In this document: positions 1-11,700 of the stretch, piece after piece
Numbering within the stretch: the stretch's first letter is position 1
Layout: every line of letters starts with the position of its first letter
Assembly (NCBI GenBank): GCA_019671135.1
Contig: JAHRHY010000007.1
Span: 620,001-684,000 of the forward strand
Length of the DNA: 64,000 bases
Source: Linnemannia hyalina
Lineage: Eukaryota; Mortierellomycota; Mortierellomycetes; Mortierellales; Mortierellaceae
Direction: 5' to 3'
The notes under the pieces: generated by a model
What the model saw: only the letters and a program-made list of their open reading frames with translations
Told to the model about the DNA's origin: nothing
Databases searched by the model: none
Position numbers and translations under genes: made by a program

Positions 1-3000
1 AACACGTAAGTTGCTCTCACGTTGACGATTGGGACGCGTTGTTCTGATCAACCGTGCAAGACCATTATTAACATCATGGTTTATGGCTCTGATTCACAAT
101 AGCCGGACGCGTCAATGGAGACAGATCTGAAAGAGGGCTGGGAGAACCCTGAGCAAAGGCTGGATCCTGAACTAGAGATTTACAACCCGCATCCAAATAT
201 ACCCGATGCAGCATTGGAGGGCGGATTCCGGATCCCAGGCGACATCTTTTCTAATCTGTTCGACTACCAAAAGACGTGTACTCAATGGCTGTGGGAACTG
301 CATTGTCAAGGCGCGGGTGGCATCATTGGCGACGAAATGGTGAATTCATATTGTCCTTGCATTTATTTAGTGCATGTTGGTACAGCTTGGCGTGTCTAGC
401 GTGATTTTCTAACTTGCGGAGCAAATTCTATTTTCGATTTTGACAGGGTCTGGGAAAAACGATTCAAATTATCGCGTTCATTGCAGGACTTCACTACAGC
501 GGGAAACTCGACGCGCCGGTCGTCATCGTCTGTCCCGCGACAATTTTGAAGCAGTGGGTCAAAGAGTTTCACCGGTGGTGGCCTCCGATGCGTGTTGCGA
601 TCTTGCATTCGAGCGGGAGTGGTATGAATGGCAGCAAGAGTGAAGGCTCGCGCGACGACGACGACGACGACTCTTTCTCCGAGGACTACAACGGCACAGG
701 GAAACGACAAAAGACCAAGAAACGCTTTGGTGACAGCAAACGTCGAGGTATGGCTGTGGGTAACGAGAGAACTGTGGCAGACACTTTGGTGGAACGGATC
801 GGCGCCAAGGGCCATGTTATTGTCACGACCTATGCTGGTTTGCGGATCCATTCGACCCGTTTGTTGCGCCAGAGCTGGTCGTACATTGTCTTGGACGAGG
901 GTCACAACATTCGCAACCCTGATGCAGATATCACTCTGAGATGCAAGCAGTTCAAGACGCCACATCGGATCATTCTCTCAGGAACGCCCATCCAGAACAA
1001 CCTGAATGAGCTGTGGTCACTCTTTGACTTTGTTTTTCCAGGACGGTTGGGTACTCTACCAGTCTTCCAGTCACAGTTTGCGATCCCGATCAATCTCGGA
1101 GGTTACGCGAACGCGAGCAATATTCAAGTTCAGACGGCATACAAGTGCGCGGTTGTTCTGCGGGACCTGATCAACCCGTATCTGTTGCGGAGGATGAAGG
1201 TCGATGTCGCATCGGATATGCCGAAAAAGTCTGAGCAGGTCTTGTTCTGTAAGCTGACACCGCCTCAGCGCCAGGCATATGAACATTTCTTAAAGTCGGA
1301 CGAGCACAATTCGATCATGGACGGGAAGCGACATGCCTTGTTTGGGATTGACGTCGTCCGCAAGATCTGTAACCATGCAGACATTCTCGGTCGGGAACAA
1401 CATCAGCATGATGAGGACTATGGCGATTACACCAAGAGCGGCAAGATGGTCGTGGTGAAAACGCTGTTGGAGATGTGGCAGAAGGGCAAGCACCGCGTGT
1501 TGTTGTTCTCGCAGACCCGGACCATGCTCGATATTCTGGAAAAGTTTATCAAGCGCGAGGGGTACAGCTACAGGCGCATGGATGGCACGACTCCGATTCA
1601 GCACCGCATGGGACTTGTTGACGAGTTCAATGCGCGAGACGACATTTATGTGTTCTTGTTGACGACCAAGGTGGGCGGATTGGGTGTGAACCTGACGGGA
1701 GCAGATCGAGTGATCATCTTTGATCCGGATTGGAACCCGTCGACGGATGTACAGGCGAGAGAGCGAGCGTGGAGACTGGGTCAGACGCGGTCGGTGACCA
1801 TCTATCGACTCATGACTTCGGGAACTGTGGAGGAGAAGATCTATCATCGTCAGATCTTTAAGCAGTTCCTGACCAACAAGATTTTGAAGGATCCAAAGCA
1901 GCGGCGGTTCTTCAAGAGTCATGATATGGCGGATTTGTTTACGCTTGAGGATGAGAACGCCGTCGGTACTGAGACTGGAGGCATCTTTGCTGGATCGGAG
2001 GTTGCGGTCAAGTCTCAGGGGAAGCGCAAGTCTTCGAAGCGCGGCGAGGACAGTGTTGATGAGGTGGCCAAGATCGAAGGTGTCCGCAAGGTTGAGAAGT
2101 TGTAAGTCTCTTTGTAGGATGATTCGTCTACAGTTTAAGGTGCGTGTTTGTACGGAGCCTGACCAGTTTGTCTCCTGTTTTATCGTTCAAAATGAAATAG
2201 CAAAGCGCCACGAGAATCAGGTTCGCTTCCTGGTGGTATGGCTGACGATGAAGTGGATGCCGAGATCAACTTTACAAAGTCGGCGGCTCAGCCTGCCGAG
2301 ACGGACCCTTCGTCGCATGACGGAGGAGAGGCCAACATTTTGTCGCGACTGTTTGAGAACTCTGGTGTCCACAGTGCGCTCAAGCATGACGAGATTATGG
2401 ATTCTGCCAAACAGGAGAATCTCATCGTTGAGCGTGAAGGTAACCATTTCGCTTTTGTTCTTGGTGTTGCGATATATGAAGTTACTTGTGTTGAGCAAAA
2501 AAATAATATTGACGTGCACATGTTTTTTTCCTGGATGTATGGTTGATAGCTACAAGAGTCGCGGAGAGAGCGATGGCGGCATTGAGAGAGTCGAGGAAGC
2601 GGCGGAGACGTCAAGATCTGGATGTGCCGACGTGGACGGGCAAGTCTGGTACGGCTGGTGCACCAAAGCTCTACTTGATGCATCAGCAGGACAATGAGCG
2701 GAGTGCTTCACAGGCGTCATCGTCGTCGTCGTCGTCAGGGCTAAAGCCTAGGTTCGGAACTGTCAACACGTTCAACCCGAATGTCGCGTCTAGTGAGGTT
2801 GCTGCTCCACGGTTTGGACGAGCGGCGGCGGGGGCCGGTAGACCTGTATCGGGGATCGGGTCTTCGGCGACTGTGGCGGGTGGAACTCCAAAGTCGTCGT
2901 CGTTGTTGGCAGGCATGTTGGAGCGCAAGCGGTTGGAACAAGAAGGTGGTCTTGGTGGACAACAGCGTATCAGAGCTTCAACACCATCCTCGTCGACATC

Positions 3001-3289
3001 CTCATCTCCTCGTGGCTCACCTCCGCCCACAATCACCCTGGGCGGAATGGACGCATCCGCAATCCTCCAAGAAGGTACGCGCGAGAACTTGATCACGTCG
3101 ATCCGGAACTACATGCTCGACCAAGGAGGTCGTGTCAGGTCTTCAGATCTGGTCTCGCATTTCCAAAACCAGTTGGCGGATGTGGAGCAGTTGGTGTTCA
3201 AGAAGATGTTGAAGGGGATTGCGGTTCTGGAAAAGTCTCCTGAGGATGGAGGGAAAGGCTGGTGGACCCTCAAGTCGGAGTATTATTAG
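1..3289 (+). CDS. RAD26: RAD26/CSB (ERCC6) SNF2-family DNA-dependent ATPase, 5' partial
   Basis: Exons are <1-5, 103-339, 447-2101, 2201-2439 and 2550-3289; the gene begins upstream of the window. All junctions are GT..AG and phase-continuous, giving about 956 visible residues. The Swi2/Snf2 motor shows motif I GDEMGLGKT across the 339/447 junction, the motif II variant [13 protein letters not shown], and the C-terminal helicase lobe with RMDGTT, GGLGVNL and [10 protein letters not shown]. The stretches [17 protein letters not shown] and NPYLLRRMK point to the CSB/Rad26 subfamily and away from other SNF2 proteins. An Asp/Ser-rich insertion follows motif Ia. A PTWTGKSG motif and a C-terminal winged-helix-like segment (last 75 residues or so) match the CSB tail. 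In the known family the protein remodels DNA at stalled RNA polymerase II in transcription-coupled repair in the nucleus. Identification is secure; only the N-terminus is missing. Confidence 0.95.
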
Positions 3290-3748
3290 TTTTTCTCCTA
3301 GTGGGAATTAGTCGGTTGTAGTGTAATATACATGTAATTTTTATATTGATAGTAATGACGATGACGCAGTGGTTCTGTGCCTGGGGGGGGGGGGAGGGGT
3401 ACCCGCTTGGAACTGAGGGATTGTCGGCTTCTTTTGGAAATTGGATAGAAAAAAAAAAAAGTGAGTGAGAACCAAGGCTCTCTGTGACCCCGTGTCCGTT
3501 GCTCACAGGGTGGTGATTTGTCATTAATGGAGTGATTGTTTGGTGACCTGCTGGGGTATGGCTCAATCTTGTTTATTCGTTTCAGGATGTACAGATAGAT
3601 GAAAGAAAAAGGTTGATGCTGATATATTCAAATGGGTGGCGAGAAAGGGAGGAAGAAGGAGGTTTTTTGAATGCTCTAACGAGAGGGAGGGCTGTAGTGT
3701 TTTTTTTTGGTATGTATGATACAAGGGTTAAGGTAAGAGCAGCAAAAA
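3290..3748. other. Convergent intergenic gap
   Basis: This gap lies between the RAD26 stop (+) and the LEA_2-gene stop (-). It is low in coding signal and contains a G-run near 3384-3394 and an A-run near 3450-3461. Only 3' ends are expected here. I see no gene. Confidence 0.6.
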
Positions 3749-6292
3749 CTACTTGGTGGTAACTCCAACAATAGCCCCCGCGCCACCAGGGATACCATTC
3801 AGAATATTGCCAATATCACTGGGGCAAGGAATAGACACATGCTGGTTTTTGATCGTAGGACTAATCGCAATTCCAATGATCCGGATCGTCAACTTCAAGT
3901 CGTAGTTAATCGCGATGTTGGTGGCATCTCCGCCGGCGATACCACAACGGGTGATGATGTCTTTTATGACGGTGAAGCCGGGGTCTTGGAGACGGTCGTA
4001 CGAGGCGCCGATGGGGAAATGGAGGGTGATGTTTGATTTTGAGGGGAAGTTGACGTCGTGGAGGGAACCGCCTCCGATTGATGGGGCGTAGTCTGGGTAG
4101 TATGCCTATGTTGGTATGATAGGTTAGTTGAAAAGAGGGAGAGGGAGGTGGTTAGTGAGGGTAATTATTTACAGGATAATTCCGATAGGTTTCAAGGAGG
4201 GAATGAGGTGATAGTGGTGGTGGTGCTAGGAGAATTGTGTTTTTAGTGTCCAGAGCAAAGGAAAAAAAAAAGGGCGACAGCCCTGGCCTGGGTAGGTCAG
4301 GACAGTTATAGAACACATCGACTTCTTTCCTGCGCAGACAGATATAGAATTCTTCCATTTTGTTGTCTCTCTTAGCGCGCATTACAAAAAAAGGGACGCC
4401 AGGACAAAGGGCGCATACACACGACAGAGAGTAACACACGAGACACACAGCTAATTGTAATGCGCGCTTGTTGGTCGTTTGATGGCAGTGCGCCGCCCCG
4501 GGTTTAAAAAAAGACAATAAGGAAAAGAACATTCGCAATAATGAAGTGGATAAATAAAGCACGAGAGGGAAAACAAGGGGACGGAGGTCTAGATGTAGGA
4601 CTGCAGGTGGAGCGTGTTTGCCTGATGCATCGAAAATGATGGCGTTCTATTTCGTCTCTCGTTGATTCTTTTTTTGGGCCTGAACTTCCCCTCACTCTTG
4701 CTTCTATTCCTTCTTTTCATCTTTTCCACTCGTCCTAACGTGTTCCCCCCTCCCGTGGTGCACGAATCGTCATCATGGCTGTGTCACAAATATAAATCTG
4801 GGTCGATTATTTTCCTGTTTTCCGTTTATCTCTGCAGTCTCTGCACACAAAACGAGAGCACCGCCGCAAGACCAACAAACAACGAAACAAAAACAAATAG
4901 CAAAAAAGCAATCTCGTTTTTCCTTATTGCCTTGGCCCCTTTGAGCCATTTGGTTCCTGTTAGAAGCGCAACAGCCTGCAATTTTCTTTTTTGGTCAAAC
5001 GAAAAATGGCGAGGAGGTAAAGAGGAATAAGCAGGCAGTAACACCCCCATAAACCCTTAGTCTTGATTTTCGACTCCTCCCTTTGTTTGTCCTTCGAGTC
5101 ACATACACACCCACTTGATATAAGCAGCCCCCGATCTCTGAGAAAGGTGTGATCATAAACAAAGGCATGGAGAAGAAAAGATAGGAGTGTGTGTGTAGAC
5201 CATGTGTACAACCCAATCCAAATAAGAGAGAGAGAACCAATTATCCTTCGCATGCACACGAGCAACCCAAGCATCCAAAGGGAGGCAAAACGAGAGATGG
5301 AGGCAAAGGGAGAAAAGAGCACTTACGGTGGCGGTGATGGACTCAAAGTTGAATCCAATGGGGTTAGGGTTCTGGACCTCAATGTTGGCGGTCAAGTTGA
5401 CCGCAAAGGTCGTGCTGCCCTGGTTATAGGAGAAGACAGGTTCGCCCTGCATGCCCTTGAAGTCGACCTTGGGCAGTTTGAAAACTGTAACGATGACAAC
5501 GGCAAGCGCAATGATGCCCAGGAGCAAGATGAGACAGAAGCAGCAGGTGAAGCGTCCGCAGGTCGAGCGGATACAGGGGAAGCAGGGGAGGTATTTTGAT
5601 TTCTCCTTTCCGTACTTGAGACGGGTGACTCCCGACTTGCCGCGGGTGAGGCCGCCAGCCTCGGGGCCGTTGAGGGGTCGCATGGGGGAGGTGTCGTTGG
5701 AGATAGAAGGGCGTTCTTCGTCGTACCCGTTGTAGTATTGAGGGTTGGCTTGGGCATAGTTGCTACTGCTGTTGGCCGCGTTGGGGTTGTTGCCTCCAAA
5801 GGGGTACCCTCCTCCTCCACCAGCGTTGTGATTGTAAGAGTCGTTCTGGTTGAGGTGATGCATAGCATAGGTCTGTTCACCAGCTTCAGCACCACCTACG
5901 GCAGCACCACCGGCAAGGGACTTTTCCTTGAACGAAGGCGAGAGAGCGTGTTCCTGAGTCGAGTGGAGGGAAGACTGGTGGAAGCTTCCTCCTTGGTACT
6001 GGTCTCCAGCCAGATCTCTACTGTTGTTGTTGTTGTTGTTGTTGTTGTTGGGAGAATAGGCGGATGTGGGCATGTAATCAGGGTTGTAAGGGTTGGTATA
6101 AGGGTCTTTTTCGGTGGAGTGAGAGGAGAGGGAAGGGTTGTAGGCGGATTGGGGGACAGGATCGTCGTCGAAGGGGGAGGCGATATAGCTGTTGTTGTTG
6201 GCGATGTAGGCGTTTGAGGCTGAGGGGCTGAAGCCTGGCTTTGTCGCACGGTTAGCGGTGGGCGGCGAGGAAGCCTGGTAATAGTTAGACAT
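3749..6292 (-). CDS. Single-pass membrane protein with LEA_2-type domain
   Basis: Two exons are read on the minus strand, 6292-5327 and 4105-3749, joined at phase 0 to give 440 residues. Residues 1-235 are a hydrophilic Asn/Ser/Gly-rich cytosolic region with a nine-Asn run. A Cys-rich juxtamembrane patch (PCFPCIRSTC and CCFC, about 236-253) may be palmitoylated. One membrane helix follows (about 252-271, LILLLGIIALAVVIVTVF). The domain after it is built on IEVQNPNPIGF and the downstream AYYPDYAP, typical of the LEA_2/WHy superfamily found in plant and fungal membrane proteins. Start: the first ATG with good context after a T-rich leader. An open frame runs upstream to 6487 but encodes only T/F/L-rich low-complexity sequence, so I take that as 5' UTR. 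The intron (4106-5326, 1221 nt) is far longer than its neighbours. The precise function is unknown; related fungal proteins sit at the plasma or vacuolar membrane. Confidence 0.8.
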
Positions 6293-7393
6293 TATGTGGC
6301 CTTTTTTTGTTTGTATGTGTCTGTGTGTGTTTGTTTGTAGGAGTGGAGAGTGAGAAGGAAGGCAGGAAGGAAGGAAGGAAGGAAGGAAGGTGTGAGTGAA
6401 AAGGAGATAAAGAAAGGTAAGAGAGAAAAAGGTGCGAACCGACAAATTGAAAGAGTCGACCCTTTTATTAGTGTTGGTCAGGGCCAATGACAGACGAGGC
6501 TGCTAGCACTCTCCCTCCATTTGTAACTCTGGACCATACCCATCCCCATGGCCTCCAAACCCTGGTCTGTTGCAAAAATGGCGAAATATAAAAAATCTAT
6601 TTCTGGGTTTCAGTGGGTTGTAGCATAAGGATAGACAGTACAGTAGTATGGGATAAATCATCTTTTCTTCTTGTGTCTGGCCGGTGGTGCCTGTTGTTGT
6701 TTTTTGTGTCTCGGTTTCGTTCTTCTCTTTGCCTGCCGCGAACAGGGCGCAACCCGTCCTTGGTGTTTGTGCTCTCTATTATTACTGATATGCAGCAGTG
6801 CTCTGTTACCCATGTCTTGTTGGACATCTTTTGCCTCTCTATCTTGTCGCATTGTCCAGTTGAGCTCATACGGACAACAAACAATACGAGTATGTGCTGT
6901 ATGTAGCAAAAAAAGATGGGTGAATAAACCGTCATGGCGTCTGGAAATATCTCCGCATACTTGTCCTTCTTTGTACCTTTCCACTCCGTTTCCAGTCATT
7001 GTTCATGTGTATTTATCTCTTATTTATCTTTAACGGCGTAATGTGTCGCCACATCATCGTCCATGCTGTATGGTAGCCTGTTTGGATCCTGATCCTTTCC
7101 CGTTGTCTGGTGCATGCCTGTCTGTCTGTCTGATGTCTTATCTCCTTGGAGGCTCAAATATCGATTAATAGTTTCTAATGTATCTTGCATTCTCCCTTCT
7201 TGAATCCTGTTTCTGTCTTGACTCTTGGGTTTATCGTTTTTCCATTATTCTCTCAAGCAAGGGTCCTTTTAGTACTGCTAAGCCACTCGTTCGTCAAGAG
7301 AAAAAAAAAAGAAAAAAAAAAAGACTTTTGGTGTTCCCTGAGGTGGAGGGACTCACACACTCACTCAGTCAACCCGCTTTTTTTTCGACAGAC
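6293..7393. promoter_or_regulatory. Divergent intergenic region with simple repeats
   Basis: About 1.1 kb separates the LEA_2 gene (-) from the CCDC25 gene (+), so it should hold both promoters. Visible features are a tandem AAGG array (6354-6390) in the LEA_2 leader, T-rich tracts, and A-runs near 7302-7322 just upstream of the CCDC25 start. No conserved gene is seen in any frame. Confidence 0.5.
6354..6390. repeat. (GGAA)n microsatellite
   Basis: Tandem GGAA units, nine or so, lie in the 5' leader of the LEA_2 gene. They read TTCC on its sense strand, so they extend a pyrimidine-rich leader. Confidence 0.9.
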
Positions 7394-8243
7394 ATGGTTC
7401 TCTATTTCACGTCCAATGGTAAACATACTTTTTCTCTTTCTCTCTTCTTCATCGTCACCCTTTTCATCATTCTCGCTCTTCAACAGCCGCCGTATGTACA
7501 TCGACCCGAAAACAGGAAGAAGAGGAATGAGCGCCCACTGACACAAGAAACACCTTTTTATTACTTTGCCATTATTGTCTTATCTCGACGAAATCATGAC
7601 GATATGAACAGTGGTGACCCCGTCGGCGGTGGTGTACATGGGCAAGGACAAGTTCGAGAACGAGGACCTGATCAAGCACGGATTGGAGCAGGACGTCTGG
7701 TTCCACGTTGACAAGCTCTCCAGTGCTCACGTCTACCTCCGCCTGACTCCTGACATGACCTGGGACAACATCCCTCAACCCCTCCTCGACGACCTCGCCC
7801 AACTGGTCAAGGCAAACTCGATCGAGGGCAACAAAAAGAACAACCTTACCATCATCTACACTCCCTGGGCCAACCTCAAGAAGTCCGGAGATATGGATGT
7901 GGGCCAAGTCTCGTTCAAGAAGAACAATCTTGTGAAGAGAGTCCATGTTGCCGAGAGGATCAACGACGTTGTCAACCGGTTGAACAAGACCAAGGTGGAG
8001 CGGTTCCCGGATCTGGCACAGGAAAAGGCGGATTATGAGCGGAATCAACGTCGGGCTGTGAAGCAGAAGGAGAGTGAGAGGGTTCAGGATGAGTACAAGA
8101 AAGTGCAGGATTTGAAGAAGAAGGCTGCTGATAGAGGGTACGCGTCGATCTTTGAGGATGAGGAGATGATGAAGGGGTCGTCTAATTACCGTAACATGGA
8201 CCATGATGGTGACGCCGAGGCCTTTGAGGATGACTTTATGTAG
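7394..8243 (+). CDS. CCDC25: CCDC25/Jlp2-like NFACT-R domain protein
   Basis: Exon 1 is only 25 nt (7394-7418, coding MVLYFTSN plus one base). It is joined across a 193-nt intron to exon 2 (7612-8243), giving 218 residues. The product follows the whole CCDC25 family pattern: MVxYFTS start, YMGKDKFENEDLIKHG, DVWFHVDKLSSAHVYLRL, LVKANSIEGNK, YTPWANLKKSGDMDVGQV, VERFPDLAQEKADYERNQR, a charged coiled tail, and a terminal acidic DDFM. This is the NFACT-R (DUF814) fold, related to the RNA-binding part of Rqc2/NEMF. In animals CCDC25 is a membrane DNA sensor; the yeast homologue JLP2 is poorly characterised, so the fungal role is open. The tiny first exon would be missed by a simple ORF search. Length is normal for the family. 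Confidence 0.93.
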
Positions 8244-8705
8244 CCAATTGGTATTGTCATGATAGGAGTAATAACAACCAAAAAGGAGATCTCCGCGGCC
8301 TGTGCCTGTGTTGTCTCACGGCGCACCCTTGATTTCAATGACGTGTATTTTTTGCTCTCATGCGGGGCGATGAGAGGGGTCCCTTGCTCCAGCACTGCTT
8401 TGATAGAATGGAAGGTGGGAATCTGTCAAGATGGGCACGCGTTTCACACACCACAAAATGCTGTCGACTCCTGGACTGCGTTCTCTCACTTGCCCCTCAC
8501 TTTCCCTGCGCCTTGTTTTTTGTCCCTTCATCCCTTCTTTCTTCTTTACTCCACTCTCATCCATTTCAAAGGATCGCTTCTTCCCACCACCACCACCACC
8601 TGTACATACTTTTCCACATACAACAAAAACAACAACCACAAGGAAGAAGGCACGAACACACCTTACAACAAACGAGTCGCCAGCCCTAAAACCAACCAAC
8701 CCACC
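8244..8705. promoter_or_regulatory. Intergenic region upstream of the VPS10 gene
   Basis: This 460-nt gap carries the 3' end of the CCDC25 gene and the leader of the VPS10 gene. The last 200 nt are C/T- and then CA-rich (CCACCACCACC, CAACAACC), the usual look of leaders in this window, ending in the start context ACCATGG. No gene is seen. Confidence 0.5.
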
Positions 8706-11700
8706 ATGGACGCGACTTGGCACCGTCCAGCAACGGTCAAGGCCCATTCTTCCAGGCGACTCCTTCGCATCGCCGCCGCCCTTGTCCTCGCATCCGTCTT
8801 CGCCCCCGCAGTCGTTAATGTAGCCGCCGCTCCCTCAGACCCCATCGTTACCGAGTACCGCTTCGACGATGCCCCTCGCAAGCTCAGCTACTTTGCTGAT
8901 TCACCCGTAGGCATCACACGCTCATAACTCCGTCGCCAATTACATTGACAACACATGTCAAAAGGTTTTGTTCTCACAACTTTCCTCAAATACTTTTTTC
9001 ACACTTGACATAGGTGGTGTTGTATCATGACGTGGCGAAGAACGTCTATCGCTCTCCGGATGAAGGAAAGACATGGTCGAGGATCAAGGATGTCATACCC
9101 GCAAAATCGAATGCCTTGATTATGCATCCTTTCGATCCCAAGAGGGTACGTGTCACTTTTCTATTCGTGTTTTTCTAAGCTAAGGTGTCGGGAATGCAAC
9201 ACAAAGGGGTACCAGCGTTTTTTTTCTTGTTTTCCTTTTGATTTCCCTATTGTTGCTTTTCTTGAACTATTGTTGAACAAAATAATGCTGCCAGGGGTGA
9301 AGGTGGTTTCTTCACAGCCCATCAATCAATCACTACGCACAAAAAAGAAGAAAAATGCCAAGCCATTTTTTTTTGATTAGGAGTTTTGACTCCTTTTGTC
9401 GTGTCAGAATACAGCCAAAGAGAAAGGGGCCCAGGGAGTGTTTTCAATCATGCTGACTGGTTGACTTACCATAAAAATAATATACCTGTGTTTCCATTCT
9501 TTTAGGCGTACATTCTTACCAATGGCAAGACACATTACAGGACAGAGGATCAGGGAGCAAACTGGACACCATTCGATGTAGAGTTGCCACCAATCGAGGA
9601 GGACCATGTCCTCTCGTTCCATGCCACACGGCCTGATTTGATTCTGATCGCGGGAACATCCACCAACGACCGCGGTCTAGGCCACGATGAGGTGAGCTAT
9701 GGATGACCTTTTTTTTTAACTGAACTGGCACCTACCCATCTGGTTATCTACTTGGCCAATTCGGAGAAAAAAATGAGTGAGCAGCCTTGGTCACTAATCA
9801 TTTGCACTGCGATCCTTGTACTTTTATAGACATACTATACCAAAGACGGATTCAGAACAAGCCCAAAGCTGCTTTTGGCATATACACACAAGTGCGAGTG
9901 GGCAATGTCGAGCCCCAAGTTTGACGAGGCGCCGACAGAGCTGATCCATTGTCTGGAGTTCAAGTCCAGGGTCGACGGATCGACCACACTGGATGATGTA
10001 CATATGGTCAAGAGTCAAGACTACTTTGCTACCAAGGAGCCAGTCGTCTTTGGCAGTCTCGATCGATCTGCAATTGTCAACTTTGTTACCAAGGAGACAT
10101 TCATGTTGGCAGCTGAGGTAGGAAATTATGTCTGTGTTCCGAACGCTCCTCTCAGGATGTTTGTTTGCCCTTTGCTATCAACAACGTACTTCTCAGCTTA
10201 CTCACATGTTCACTGAAATTTATGGGGGTCGTAGAAACATCTTACTACTGGCGACATGTCGCTTTATGTATCGACGGATGCCAAGGTTTGGGCCAAAGCC
10301 AACTTTCCCCAGCCTACGAACCTTCGCCAAAACGTAAGAATGTCGCTCTACATAATACCCACGCTTACATGTATGTCCGTTGAACAACGCACAACAAATA
10401 TCTAACAACATTCCTTGCGCTTGTGCTTCTGTAGTCGTATACAATTTTGGAGTCGACTGAATACAGTTTGATTGTGGATGTCAAGGAATCTCAGCAGGAT
10501 TCGTTCGGAAGTTTGATGCTCAGCAATTCCAACGGCACCTACTTTGTTCGGTCAAAACAGTACACCAACCGTAACCAGTACGACACCGTCGATTTTGAAA
10601 AGATTCAGAACATCGACGGCGTCTACATTATCAATGTTGTCGATAACCATGATGCTTCGCCACGCGACGACGAGAAGCATTTGCGCACCCAAATCTCATT
10701 CGAGGCCGGTTCTAGTTGGCAGTACATCATGCCTCCAGAGGCCAGAGTTGACGGACGACGCCACAGCTGCCTTCCCAACAATGTAAGGGTGCCAGTAGCG
10801 CACATGTTTACGTATGTCCATCCACCCACTGCCATTGAAGCCTATTCACTGACAGACGATCAATTGTTAATAATAGGATGGATCATGCAGTCTTCACCTG
10901 CACTCGGTGACATCAGCCAAGGTGGCTCCTCCCGTTTTCAGTTCAAAGGCGGCTCCTGGAGTGATCATGGGCGTTGGAAACGTTGGACCTTACCTGTTGC
11001 CTTGGTACGAGTGCGATACCTACTTGTCCGAAGATGGAGGTCTTACATGGAAGGCAGCTCTGGAGCACCCTCACAAGTATGAGTTTGGCGATCAGGGCGG
11101 CCTGATTGTAGCTGTCAGAGACGACGACACCCCTATATCTTACTTTCAGTACAGTGCTGATCGTGGTCAAACTTGGTAGGCTACACAATGACTTGATATC
11201 AATTGTATGGTTGACTGAGTGACGGAAGACAGTTTAGTGCATTGTAGTCTGACACCTATGTTGCTTTTTTTATATATAGGAGAAAGTATGACTTGGATGA
11301 AAACATCCGCCCTGGAGCATTGATTTCGGATCCCGAGTCGACATCTCAAAAGTTCATGCTGTTTCAGCGCCCAGGCGATAAGTTTGTCGGATACCATCTG
11401 GACCTGTCCAATGTTTACAGTCGGACATGCGAGCTCAACGCCGACAACGTGGATCGCTCCGACTTTGAAAAGTGGTATGCTCGCAACCTCCGCAACCAAC
11501 CCGACTGCTTGATGGGTGTCAAGTCCTGGTACTGGCGCAGAAAGGCTAACGCCGAATGCATGGTGCGCGAATCTTTCAAGGACCCACGAAAGACAGATGA
11601 GGTCTGCCCTTGCACGGATGAGGACTTTGAGTGCGACTTCAACTATGTCCTCACGAACGGCGAGTGTGTTTTGGCCGGCAAGGAGTTGATGCCCGAAGGT

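Noticed and set aside
6023..6050. GTT array that resembles a standalone microsatellite
   Set aside because: It is coding on the minus strand (the nine-Asn run of the LEA_2 protein), so it is described with that gene and not as a separate element.
6293..6487. N-terminal extension of the LEA_2 protein to an ATG at 6487
   Set aside because: The extension is the translation of a T/C-rich leader including the GGAA repeat. The ATG at 6292 starts the typical hydrophilic region.
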